From: Quercus robur
Lineage: Eukaryota; Streptophyta; Magnoliopsida; Fagales; Fagaceae
DNA: 64,000 bases
Direction: 5' to 3'
Assembly: GCF_932294415.1 (NCBI RefSeq)
Contig: NC_065538.1
Coordinates: 81,357,834-81,421,833, forward strand
Shown: piece by piece, positions 1-10,100 of the stretch
How positions within the stretch are numbered: the stretch's first letter is position 1
Layout of the letters: each line of letters starts with the position of its first letter
The notes under the pieces: generated by a model
What the model was told of the DNA's origin: nothing
The model's database searches: none
What the model saw: the letters and a program-made list of their open reading frames with translations, nothing else
Program-made: the position numbers and the translations under genes

Positions 1-366
1 CATATTGGTAAAGTTGCCTACGAGTTGGCCTTACCGCCTAAACTTGCAGGAGTGCATAATGCGTTTCATGTTTCCATGCTGAGAAAGTACATCCCGGATC
101 CTTCACATGTCTTGAACTATGAGCCACTCAAGATCAAAGACAACTTGACTTATGAGGAAGTTCCAATCCAAATTCTTGACCGCAAGGACCATGTGCTATG
201 CACCAAGACTATAACATTGGTTAAGGTTCTTTGGAAGAATCACATAGTGGAGGAGGCATCTTGGGAGCGAGAAGATGAGATGAAATCAAAGTATCCAAAG
301 TTGTTCGTTAACGAAGGTATGTACGATTTCGAGGACGAAATTCTTTTTAAGGGGGGAAGGATGTAA
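1..366 (+). CDS. Gypsy pol C-terminus (end of integrase and chromodomain-like tail), partial
   Basis: The reading frame is open from base 1 to a TAA at 364-366; the true start is upstream of the window. It begins in the post-integrase segment (GKVAYELALPP, then GVHNAFHVSMLR) that follows the integrase core in plant Ty3/gypsy polyproteins. It continues with a tail containing LVKVLWKNHIVEEASWE, which resembles the chromodomain-like tail of Tekay/Del-type chromoviruses. That subfamily assignment is inference. Unlike the homologous tail at 17075-17575, this copy has no internal stop, so it looks younger or better preserved. The stop codon overlaps the first bases of the LTR, as is usual in this family. 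Confidence 0.9.
   Translation, partial: HIGKVAYELALPPKLAGVHNAFHVSMLRKYIPDPSHVLNYEPLKIKDNLTYEEVPIQILDRKDHVLCTKTITLVKVLWKNHIVEEASWEREDEMKSKYPKLFVNEGMYDFEDEILFKGGRM
349..361 (+). other. Polypurine tract (plus-strand primer site)
   Basis: The all-purine run AAGGGGGGAAGGA lies directly upstream of the LTR start at 362. The reverse-strand equivalent flanks the complete copy at 17058-17070. Confidence 0.85.
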
Positions 367-883
367 CGCCCCATAATTTTGATATCAATTAAATTATTAT
401 ACGTAAATTTTTTAATGGAGGCCTATAATTAAAATGGATTAAATTAATTTGGGCCTAAGGTATTAAAAAAGAAGATAAATACTATGGAATATGAAGCCCA
501 AGTAAGGTGACATAAGTACATATATGGGCCTTGAAAACCCTAGCCTTCTTCCTCTTAGGTCACATGTGTTTTTGTTGATGAGATTTCTTTTTGCTTTAGC
601 CGACTATTGAATTCTGCCTTTCTTCACTGTGGATTTGAGTTGGAGTCTTCAGGTATGATCTTTCTCATGCTCAAGATTTAAGAAGTTTGAATAGTCAAAT
701 AGCTTCCAATTGATATGAACCTAGACTATCTTTATTCTAATATAAAAAGGGTTCCTATAATTGTATTATATTAGATAAGAATGATCAAATATGGCTGCAT
801 GTCCAGAGCTTTGAATGGTGTCTAATAGGCTTGGACTTTATCATTTGTTTTGTCACCATGTGAAAGGAAAAAGGGTTGCTTGT

Positions 884-949
<66 letters not shown>

Positions 950-1184
950 GGTTTATCTCTTTTCACTGCCATTGTCTTTGCCCAAATAAGGGTCCAGCCG
1001 TGTCCTTTGCTTTATGGCATCAAGAGGATTTGGGTCTCTGGGTTAATGAATACAATATTAAAATAGGAACTTTTTATTTATGCAGCCGTATGGTTCTCCA
1101 TAGGCTTTGAAAAGGATTTGACATAACTTTAATATATAGCTTCTACCTTTGATTAATAGCTTTATATACTAGGTTGATCAGATA

Positions 1185-1223
<39 letters not shown>

Positions 1224-2652
1224 ATCGTGGCTTCAAGGGAAAAATATAAGCATCCAGATTGATAAATTAAGAATACTATCTCATGGCTACCCATGTTAGA
1301 TTGAATATATATAAATATATATATATATAATGGTTAGAGTCAATGGACATCCAGTGGCATCAAGAGGGAATGCTAAGCAACAAATTAAGGCAATACGTGG
1401 CTTCCAATAGTAAATTTGATAGTTAAGTGAATAAATGGAGGATTTTGGATATATTAATATTGTTTAGGACAAAACCGTTTAAGTGTGAAAATAAATTTTG
1501 AAGTGGGAAATTGTGTCTTGAATACAATATTTTTGGTATTGCTAGGTTCTAATTCTACTGAATTGTTGTGATTCAAGGGAGGTTGATTTCCTTTATTTTT
1601 GCAACTAAGAGGTAAGTGGTGTTTACTAATTTTGGGGGTTTTCCCAAAAAAGTGTTGATTATTAAACTATTTTATATGAAAGAAATATGTTGATATTCTA
1701 TATATAAATGAATATTTTACAAATGTTTGATGTGCACATTGGCTATTCGTTTTATGAAAAACTTGTGGGACAACCTAATTTTATTTAAACTTGTACGTGT
1801 GAATATGTCTTTATATTTTGAGAAGTATGAATGGATTATTTTGTGAGCATATTGAATATGTTTTGAAAACCTATGGCAAGTCGTGGTTAGAGACTCAGTA
1901 TGGTATTTAGTCCTTAGCAGGGGACAATCATGCTGCAGCTAGTCCTTAGCAAGGGACGGTCCCAAAAGGGGACAGTGCACATTTGATAGCTCCTTAGCAA
2001 GGGAGCATACTATTGAGGATCCAAAAGGAAGCTCCTTAGCAAGGGAGTGTACCTTTAGGTTCCAAAGTAGCCATCCTCAAGAAATGGGATGAAAGGAGGT
2101 TCCAGTCCCAAAAAGGGGACAACACAACCCTGTCAACGGAGCGTAAATGTTGACCACGAGAAAAGCCTAGGAAATTGTTTATGTGATGATATCAATATAT
2201 ATATTATGATGGCTCACAATATAAAGATATTATTTTCTTTTACATGAAATAGTTGATGACAAAATATTGATGAGTTATAAGCTGTGAATCTGTTGAGAGA
2301 ATTATTTATTTGAAAGGTTTGTTCCCACACCCCAATGTTAGTGAATTCCACTTATTGAGTTATCTCACCCCCCCTTTATTTCCCATTACAGATACATTAG
2401 GTGGATTACTGGAGTAGAGATTATTGGGAGACAGAAGTTACAAACTATTTTTGTGGAACTGAGGATTTTATTATTATTTTATGGCATTAAACTTGTATTT
2501 GGAGAATTATTTTGAGGATGTTTTGTATTTGGTGAATTAGAGCTCCGACTTTTGTAATTAGATTCAAGGGTGCTAGTTTCTTTTATTTAATATTTTTTAT
2601 GGATTATTCAGATTAAATAGACTTTTATTGCCTATGATTTTGGGGCGTTACA
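362..2652 (+). repeat. 3' LTR of the gypsy element (2291 bp)
   Basis: It is bounded by TG...CA with short inverted ends (TGTAACGCC / GGCGTTACA). Inside are two (TA)n tracts (about 888-947 and 1189-1221) and a cluster of repeated CCTTAGCAAGG motifs between about 1910 and 2050. The LTR is related along its length to 11702-13654 and, inverted, to 14887-17057 and 21915-24085. ORFs predicted inside it run through TA repeats and are not genes. Confidence 0.92.
888..947. repeat. (TA)n microsatellite
   Basis: About 60 bp of uninterrupted TA dinucleotides inside the LTR. A second tract lies at 1189-1221. Confidence 0.97.
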
Positions 2653-2653
2653 A

Positions 2654-3555
2654 TGCTAATATAAATGTGGAAGTGAAAGCATAAAGTATATAATACAATA
2701 ACACACGAGGGTTGCGTGATTCAGCCTAACGACCTACATCTACGAAGGAAATCCTAAAAGGCTACATCAATAATATATTAAAGTGTAGTATAAATCCCGT
2801 GATACAATGAACCATAACATGTGTATATATAGTAGATGAAACCCTAGACTAATAGACTTCTAGTACAAGTAGGAGACTTGACTTGTACACAAGGTAGAAT
2901 TAGGCTTAGGCCTATGCTAATGGGCTAATATATCTCTAACACCCCCTCTCAAACTCAAGATGGAAGCTTAATGAAATCCTGAAATTTGATAAGGTTGAGA
3001 AGATCCTTTTTATGAAGTTTGGTTCTGTGACGGTGGTTTGAGGAAGGCAATGATCTTATAGTATTGATGCGACTTCTAATGGTGGCATTACTATACCGTA
3101 GAGTTTTGATGGCTGCGGTGGGAAGCCAAAGAAGATGAACGCAGTGAAAAACCACCAAGGAAGACAAAGATTGCTCTTAAATATATCAGAAGGATAGAAA
3201 ACCATGGCCACAAGAAGGAGGCTTTGATACCATGTTAAATATTAGCATTGATACACCATGTTGAATATAGTAGTATGGATGTGGAAGTGAAAGCATAAAT
3301 TATAGAATATAATAACACACTAGAATTACATGGTTCAGTCTAATGGCCTACATCCACGAAGGAAACCCTAAAATGCTATATCAATAATATATTAGAGTGT
3401 AGTATAAATCATGTGTTACAATTAACCATAACATGTGTATATATAATAGACGAAACCCTAGACTAATAGACTTCTAGTACAAGTAAGAGACTTAACTTGC
3501 ACACAAAGTAGAATTAGGTTTAGGCCTATGCTAATGGGCTAATATATCTCTAACA
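2654..3555 (-). mobile_element. TRIM-like small LTR retrotransposon (about 0.9 kb)
   Basis: Two similar direct repeats, 2654-2941 (288 bp) and 3233-3555 (323 bp), flank about 290 bp of non-coding DNA. Read on the minus strand each repeat starts TGTTAGAGATATATTAGCCC. Directly after the 5' repeat is TGGTATCAAAGC (plus 3221-3232), a primer-binding site matching the initiator-Met tRNA end with one change. Directly before the 3' repeat is a polypurine stretch (plus 2942-2950 is CCCCCTCTC). There is no gag or pol, so this is a non-autonomous TRIM or short LARD. It abuts the gypsy LTR with one base between, and no target duplication is visible, so its left end may have been trimmed by the gypsy insertion. 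Confidence 0.8.
3221..3232 (-). other. Primer-binding site of the TRIM-like element
   Basis: The minus strand reads TGGTATCAAAGC immediately 3' of the 5' LTR. This is complementary to the 3' end of plant initiator-Met tRNA apart from one base. Confidence 0.75.
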
Positions 3556-3609
3556 AAAAGAAAAGGTTTGCTAGCAGTTTGTTGCTAAAGTTTATAAATT
3601 CAGTGTGTA

Positions 3610-3973
3610 GATCCCGACCATCTACTTCCAAGGGTTGCGATTGTTGGAGGACCATATGTTGGTAAATCAGTGTTGTTTAATTGTCTTGTTGGGATATTTG
3701 ATCAATAATTCTGGCTTTTGATTCACTGAATGGTATTGATGCTTTCCTGTACTGTAGGAATAAACATTAAAACTTCCACACGTATGTTTTCACTTAGTGA
3801 AAGTTGACTTTCTTTTTTGATTAATATAGGGGAACAGGGCAATTGGGGTGGATGAACTGGGAGTTACAAGGGATCGCTTGCATGGTAGATCCTATTGGAG
3901 AGTATCAATTTATGGTGGTGTTCTCAATATTGCAAAGTCACAGGCTTATGTTATGGACAGGTATCGTGCATGA
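3610..3973 (+). pseudogene. Der/EngA-type GTPase gene fragment (decayed)
   Basis: Two exon-like blocks match the first G domain of the double-GTPase Der/EngA family, a ribosome-assembly GTPase; plant homologues are usually organellar. Block 1 (3610-3693) reads DPDHLLPRVAIVGG followed by a P-loop of the form GGPYVGKSVLFN, where the family has GRPNVGKS. Block 2 (3830-3960) reads GNRAIGVDELGVTRDRLHGRS, containing the switch I/G2 region. It is followed by a tyrosine/tryptophan-rich stretch and then, after a short deletion of about a dozen bases that shifts the frame, by VLNIAKSQAYVM. The intervening 136 bp ends in an AG acceptor. The second block ends ACAG|GTATCG, a plausible splice donor. The altered P-loop, the deletion and the absence of the second G domain and KH domain make this a pseudogene. 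Intron retention argues against a processed copy. Confidence 0.72.
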
Positions 3974-5537
3974 CTGTATGACTTAAAATGTACTGTCTGT
4001 GTCTTAATATTTTATGATCTCTCTTTGTAATTCCCTTTTCAATCTATATTTTTGCTGGTGAAATGCTTGAAAGAACGTCTCTAAAATTTGTTTTGACTTT
4101 CCTAAGAAATTGCAGTAAAATGAATCATGCACCACCTTAGTGGGTAGGTGTTAATGGTTGTGGTGACTTGGGAAGTGATTCTATGCATCAATTGACGTGT
4201 GACCTCCAGGTAAGTTTCACCCTATTTTTTTCTTTGTTAACTTCAATTTTCCATAGTCAACAAGACGATATATAGCACCCTAAAGGAAGATAGGAGTACT
4301 GAAAAGGTAGAAAACAATAGGGCACTTGTGTTGCAACCCACAAAATTTCTAATGACATTAAATTGTAAGATAAGTTGAGTGATGCAAGAAAGTAAGAACT
4401 CACATAGGACCAAAAACAAATTGGAGAAGCACGTCCTAAAGTAAAATTACATGGCAGTAGTAATAAGATTCAGAGTTTTTCATGAAATTTCTTTTAGACC
4501 TCAGCTGTTATGTTTTGAATTTTGTTTACCTGGATTTTGATGTGAGTTGTTGGTGATTCGTTTTGATAATTCAGGTATTTGTTGGATTTGTGTTTGAGAG
4601 TTTTGATTTTTATATTTTGTTTTTATTTCTCTAGTTTCTGTAGGTTAGATTTGCATGTGCTCTCTCTTTTTGAAAAATGCTTATAGGAATTGCAATTGGG
4701 TTATCAGCTTCGCAACCACATTTTCATCTTTGATTTTTTTTTTTTTTTTTTTTTTTTTATGACTATATGTTTTTCTGTCAAAGATTGATTTTTTAAAAAT
4801 ATTTTTTTATTTAATAATTTGAGGGTTGGCAGAGTTGAGTATGAATTGTTTTTGCAGAGTTGGTATAGAATTACTGTAAAGGTGAGATACAAAAATCTGC
4901 ATGTGGTGGCAGAGTGTGAGGTCGTTCATGGCAAGCCCATACCAACACTATGGAATTCACTTCTGTAGCTCTCTTTAAGTACTTTTATTTTCTTAACAAG
5001 AAATGACTAGAACAACCTGAAGATAAATTTTTTCAATTTATTAGTGAAAAGCATGCTAGGTGTTTGTTTGACTGGATAAATCTTTTATTTCCTGTATTGC
5101 TTCAAGTATCTAATATGGATGAGTTTTCTTGGTGAAAAAGATAGTAAGTCTTGATGAAACTTCTTTGTGAATGTTTCTATCATTGTCCTGACATTATGGA
5201 ATTTGTGAAATACAAAATTGATCTCTTGGTCCAACAGAATCACTAATGGAAGTGCTTAATAATATTTTTCAATCTGCCTTTTGCAGCCCCAAGGGCAATG
5301 GAGAATTGCAAAACTGTAATTAGTGCAATGCTTCCACTGTGGATGGATATAATATTCTATTGACGCATATAATTGGGGTCTCAGCGGGTCTCAAAATTGG
5401 GCCCTATGTTTCATTTTTATAGATATTGAAGATTTTCTGTGATGGAAAAACAATGTAGTAGGCCAGATATATAAATGTAGATGGTTCCAGGAATCTTAGG
5501 TCTATTCCCTTTATTTACTCTCTCCCATGTAGGTAGA
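3974..5537. other. Non-coding stretch, gene-derived remnants possible
   Basis: No coding region can be supported. A poly-T run lies at 4737-4760. Some exon/intron-like AG and GT borders are visible, for example near 4858 and 5286, so parts may be remains of later exons of the GTPase gene. I could not identify conserved residues of its second G domain. Confidence 0.4.
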
Positions 5538-5735
5538 GTTTGGATAGCGTCTGCGTTGTGCATTTGCGTTGCTTTTCTGTGAGTCCTGTAAACTGTTCAC
5601 GGGACCCACAGATACTTTTTTTAGAAAAAAACTTTAAAGTTGGGTCTCACGGTGTTATTTATACATTTAAAAATTATTTTGTTACAGTTTTTTCAGTTTT
5701 CAGTTTTTAGCAATAAGCGGTATCCAAACAGACCC
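5538..5735. mobile_element. MITE, probably hAT-like (about 200 bp)
   Basis: The left end GTTTGGATAGCGTCTGCG is inverted relative to the right end, whose reverse complement contains GTTTGGATACCGCTTATTG. The interior includes CTGTTCACGGGACCCAC and a TGAAAACTG-type motif on the minus strand, typical of short non-autonomous plant DNA elements. No clear target duplication was found. Confidence 0.6.
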
Positions 5736-6004
5736 GTAATTTGATTGATGATTGTTAAGGCTGTATTATTTATTACGTTCCTCTAGCTATGTAAGAGTTA
5801 TTTATAGTTAGCCTTTCTAAGCAATTAGGTTCCTTTATACGTGTTACCTTTAAGTGCAATCACTTATTTGTTTTAACTCCATTACTTTCACATGAAGGTG
5901 AGGTTGGTTTATGATCTTTCTCTTATTGCAAATTTTGCATAACTATATATGGTCAACATTATACCTTCAAACAAAATAAATATATGTGATTTTTATTTAC
6001 TTGT

Positions 6005-6032
6005 CCCATGCTTTGCACGGGTTAGCAACTAG
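6005..6032 (+). mobile_element. Helitron 3' terminus
   Basis: A near-perfect hairpin (CCCATGC / GCACGGG around TTT) is followed by a short spacer and CTAG before a T. This is the hallmark 3' end of a Helitron. The body lies to the left, but the 5' TC end was not located. It may begin beyond the TRIM element, in which case the GTPase fragment would lie inside the Helitron. Confidence 0.6.
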
Positions 6033-8575
6033 TGTATATATAATAACAAAGTCATTATTTCAAGAACACTTGCAAGCTATCGACCTTGAACCATAGTAAT
6101 AGCAACATTGTTAGCAGAGCATTTACTTTGGCTGAGTTGGGAGGACTCTGTATCCAAGCCAATGTTCCTTTTAGTGAATGCTGATTTTTTTGGAGGGGGC
6201 AGATTGATAATCTCACTTTTAAGCATAGAAACAACAACGGATACAATTGGCCTATCTTTAGCAAATTCTTGGACACATAATAGCCCAACTAGTATGCACC
6301 TCAAAATCTCCGTTTCAAAGCAAGGTTCATATATCATTGGGTCCATTAATGTGACAATGTTGTCTGCATTCCACAATTTTCAGGCCTTGAAAAATGAAAA
6401 CATGATTCAAATCTTTAGTATCAATACTGAAACTTATCAATGAAAGAAGACAAGAGATTTTCAAAATGAGGCAATGAGTGACTTACAAGTCCTAAAAGGC
6501 TCAAGGACTTCTCATCATTATAAAAGCTAGTGTTTTTTCCTCCACTAACTATCTCTAGTAACACCATTCCAAAACTGAAGACATCTGATTTTTCTAAAAA
6601 TAGTCCTTCTATTGCATATTCAGGAGACATATAGCCACTAAATTTCAACAATAGAACACATTGTAGATTTTATCATCTCAAATATTAGTGGTATTGATAT
6701 AAATTGACTGAGTTAGTAATAAATAGTTCATGCATGGCTAAAACAAAGTGTTTATATTCATTTATTTGGCAAATGCGTCAAGGTCAAGCCTAAGTATAGG
6801 TTTGATGATTAAATGAGGCAAGCTTAGGAATAATAATGTGTTCAAGAACAAATTTAGGAGCATAAGAATTGATTTAAGTAAATAATAATATACTTATTTA
6901 TACTTGATATTGGATTGTGTGAATCTGTAAATAAGTTCATAAGATATCAATCAATATTTGTATTTTATTGATAAATATATACAATCAATTTTATAGTAGA
7001 AATTATATAAAATATTTTAACAATACAACATATGTGAATCTAATTATTAAAAGTTCATAAATGAAAACCATTTTACCTAATTAACTCCAATAATATAATT
7101 TCAACTACATAATTTATGTATGAATTATTTGCATAGATTTGTAAAGAGGTAAAATTTTTAGTAGTGGGGTAAACTATAAATGAGAACATAATAAGTTATC
7201 AACTAGTTGTGAATCAATTTGAGCTTGTTCAACCAAAAAATGAGCTAAGTTTGACCAAGTAATCTAGTGTGTTGATGAGCTTGAGCTCGACTTGTATTGG
7301 AATAAATTTTAATAAAACAATCTTGAACTTTTAATACTCAACTTGTCTTGGCTTGTTTACAACCATACTTTCAATTGAATTTGGCAAACTAGGGGTACTT
7401 ACTATGTTCCAACAACCCTTCTAGTATTTGCCTGGTCTTCATTACCATGAAAAATCCGAGCTGTACCAAAATCTGATATTTTTGGATGTAGCTCTTTATC
7501 CAACAAGATGTTACTTGCCTTTAGATCTCTATGAATAATCCTTAATCTAGAATCCCTATGTAGGTAGAGCAGACCTCGACCAATTCCTTCAATAATGTTG
7601 AAGCGTTTTCTCCAATTTAGCGGATTTTCTTTTTGTGGATCTAATGAATTTAAACAAAAGAAAGAAGAGAAAGAAAATGAGGGTTAAACTTATAAGGTGA
7701 ATGAACATGAGGTTTGCAAAATAAGTTCATTTGGTGGAAGTCATTAGAAAACTATGTTCCAAGTGAATTACCACAACAAAGAATATTGTTCCATCGTCTC
7801 CTAATATACTGACACTATTTCTAGGCACAAATTTAAAAATTGAAAAATATTTTGGTAACAAGAAATTGTATCAAAATTAACTAACCGAAGAGAAATGCAT
7901 CCAAACTTTTGTTTGGCATGTATTCATAAATCAACATCCTCTCTTCTCCTTCAACACAGCAGTCGTGGAGCCTTACAAGATTCCAATGTTGGAGTCTAGA
8001 AATTACTACCACCTCATTCATAAATTCTTCTAACCCTTGTCCAGAGGCTTTGGAAAGTCTTTTTACTGCAATTTCTTGCCCATTTGACAACATTCCCTAT
8101 AAACAAACATCAAATCATTAACTAGATATTCAAATTACATTTCAAAAAACCTCTAGTAGAACGACCATTTCAAATTACATTTCAAATCCACCCTGCCCAA
8201 GCTTGTTAGATTGATGGAAGTTGTTTGTTGCACTCTCTAGCTTCTCAAAATTGAATAACGGCAACTCCTGGACTTTAACTTGGTTTAGGTTTTCTCCAAC
8301 TCCAAGCATGTTTTCATTTGGAAATGTTTTATGTGCTTCCCCTCTCTTCAACAATAAGATTCCCTTTGCTTTCTTTTTCCTTGCTGATTTCCACTGAAGT
8401 TGTCAATAATCTCTAATATTTAGCAACACTACCTAGTCCACTGTATTAATTTTAGTCAGAATATTACCTTTATGTTTAGCTATCCACCTCCACAATACGA
8501 AAGTGCAGATTGAAATGAAAACTGTTCCTATTACCACTGTGATTGTGACAATTTTTTTCGTATCTTCCTCTGTAT

Positions 8576-9763
8576 CTGTTAACAGAAAAAAAGTAATATA
8601 CTAATTTTGTGGGCATTGTTTATTGGGAAAAAAAAAAAAAAAAAAAAATCTTACAATAAGGGCTTATTAACTTATTTCTTGGCCCAAATTCTCAAGGCTT
8701 TATACACTAAGTTGCTGGAATGTTTTCTAAGTAACTAAGAAAATACATAAAGTTGAGAGACGGGTTATTGAAGCAAGCATCTCAAAATTATTTGGGGTTT
8801 CTTTCAAGAAGTTGTTTGGAAGATTTCATTGCCGTGAAGGTGAGTTTTGTAAAACTCCCGAAGGTAATCTTATAATTTGCGTGATAAAACTATTAGGGTT
8901 AATTATAGCTCTCCACCCTTATAACCCAAGATATTAATTTATGATGTCCTTCAGGATTAATGGATAGCTATCCACAATAAACTATACGAGTATAGGTAAT
9001 GTACATACAAAACTACAAAAAAATTATAAGATTGATTAAGATTAATTTGATCATATATGATACTCTTAACACTAATTTGGAAGGTAGGTGGATATTATAA
9101 AGAAAGAAAGAAAGAAAGCAAGTATAAGAGGATGATGTGGTGGAAGTTGGATTTGGGTTCGCGATGGAAATCTTAGGGGCCTAACCAAAGAGTGCGCGTT
9201 GTGTAGAAGACCATTGTAACTTGTTGATTACAGTGGACCATTTGAAGCTCGATCTATTGATGTACCTTCCATGTGTTTGATGGTTTGTCTCTTTAATATT
9301 ATATATCTTGCTTGCTTAACCTTGGTATTTGTTGGGTTCAATCCCCCGTCTCTGCCCTATCTCACAATTAAAAAAAAAAAAATTCACATGTTGGACCCCA
9401 ATTAAAGGGCAGCTCAGGTAGCTCACATATGAAGAGAGAGTGTAAGATTAAATGATTAAATTCATTATTTCTTAACAACTTAAGTTTTTGGGAGAATTAG
9501 TAATTTATCAATCTCTATATTGGAAAATTTACACATGATTAAAGATATCTGTTGAGATTTTTCTCTCACCATGAGGTGGTTTTTTTTCCCAATATAATTT
9601 ATACAAAATAGATTACTGATATGTTTTCTTTTCTTTTCTTTTTTTGGACAAATAAATTGGCTTTAACTAGGATTTCATTATCTAGGGGAACTGGGGGGGT
9701 GGGTGGGTTGAAGTTGGAAGAAATGGTAACCTAACAAACTGGACTAGCAGTGTATGATTTGAA
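8576..9763. other. RLK1 intron 1, distal part
   Basis: This is non-coding. It contains an A-run near 8632-8648, a short (GAAA)n tract near 9100 and ordinary AT-rich intron sequence. No further exon or element was identified. Confidence 0.6.
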
Positions 9764-10045
9764 TCACCAACGGTGGTGGTCTAGAAGTTAATGAGCATAC
9801 TCCTAAGTGGTTTGGGAGGTCGAGGTTCCAAGTTCGAATCTTGTAATGGGAGGCGCTCATAACAAACCTCATGCCCCCTTTGTTGCCCACTAGTGCCCTT
9901 GTGGGGTTAGGATAGCATCTATGGCTCATTAAATCCCCTATTTGCAGGTTGAGATGGTCACGCCCAGCGGCCCAGGTAGGAATGCTACTCTGGTCACTCC
10001 TTCCTATCCTTTTTTTCAATAATTAAAAAAAAAAAAAAAAAAAAA
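9764..10045 (+). mobile_element. tRNA-derived SINE with 17-bp target duplication
   Basis: The element starts with a tRNA-like head. A box A-like sequence (TGGTCTAGAAGTT) and a box B (AAGTTCGAATCTT) lie about 40 bp apart, and the element ends in an A-rich tail (10021-10045). It is flanked by direct repeats GCAGTGTATGATTTGAA (9747-9763) and GCAGTGCATGATTTGAA (10046-10062), with one mismatch. It sits in intron 1 of RLK1, antisense to the gene. Confidence 0.87.
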
Positions 10046-10100
10046 GCAGTGCATGATTTGAAGCTTAAGATAAATTTAGACAGAAAACTAAATAACTCAC

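Larger units (their letters stand above)
1..2652 (+). mobile_element. Ty3/gypsy retrotransposon, 3' part (truncated by window edge)
   Basis: The window opens inside the pol gene of a plus-strand LTR retrotransposon. Order seen: the C-terminal end of the integrase region (1-366), a polypurine tract (349-361), then one complete LTR (362-2652) that starts TGTAACGCC and ends GCGTTACA. The same protein tail, PPT and LTR occur in reverse orientation in the complete copy at 14887-24085, so these are members of one family. The 5' LTR, gag and most of pol lie outside the window, so target duplication cannot be tested. Confidence 0.93.

Noticed and set aside
815..1066. 83-codon plus-strand ORF
   Set aside because: Runs through a (TA)n microsatellite inside the LTR; the product is mostly Tyr-Ile repeats.
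1905..2060. CRISPR-like array of short repeats
   Set aside because: Repeats are variable and unevenly spaced, sit inside a plant LTR, and are shared by all LTR copies.
2955..3167. 70-codon minus-strand ORF in the TRIM-like element
   Set aside because: Lies in the short non-coding core between PBS and PPT, with no recognisable domain.
4704..4892. 62-codon ORF with a poly-lysine run
   Set aside because: Created by a poly-T/poly-A tract.
9744..10019. 91-codon minus-strand ORF and a possible tRNA gene
   Set aside because: The ORF is the antisense of a SINE. The tRNA-like boxes are part of the SINE head; no cloverleaf or CCA-proximal stem could be formed by eye, and an A-tail plus TSD are present.
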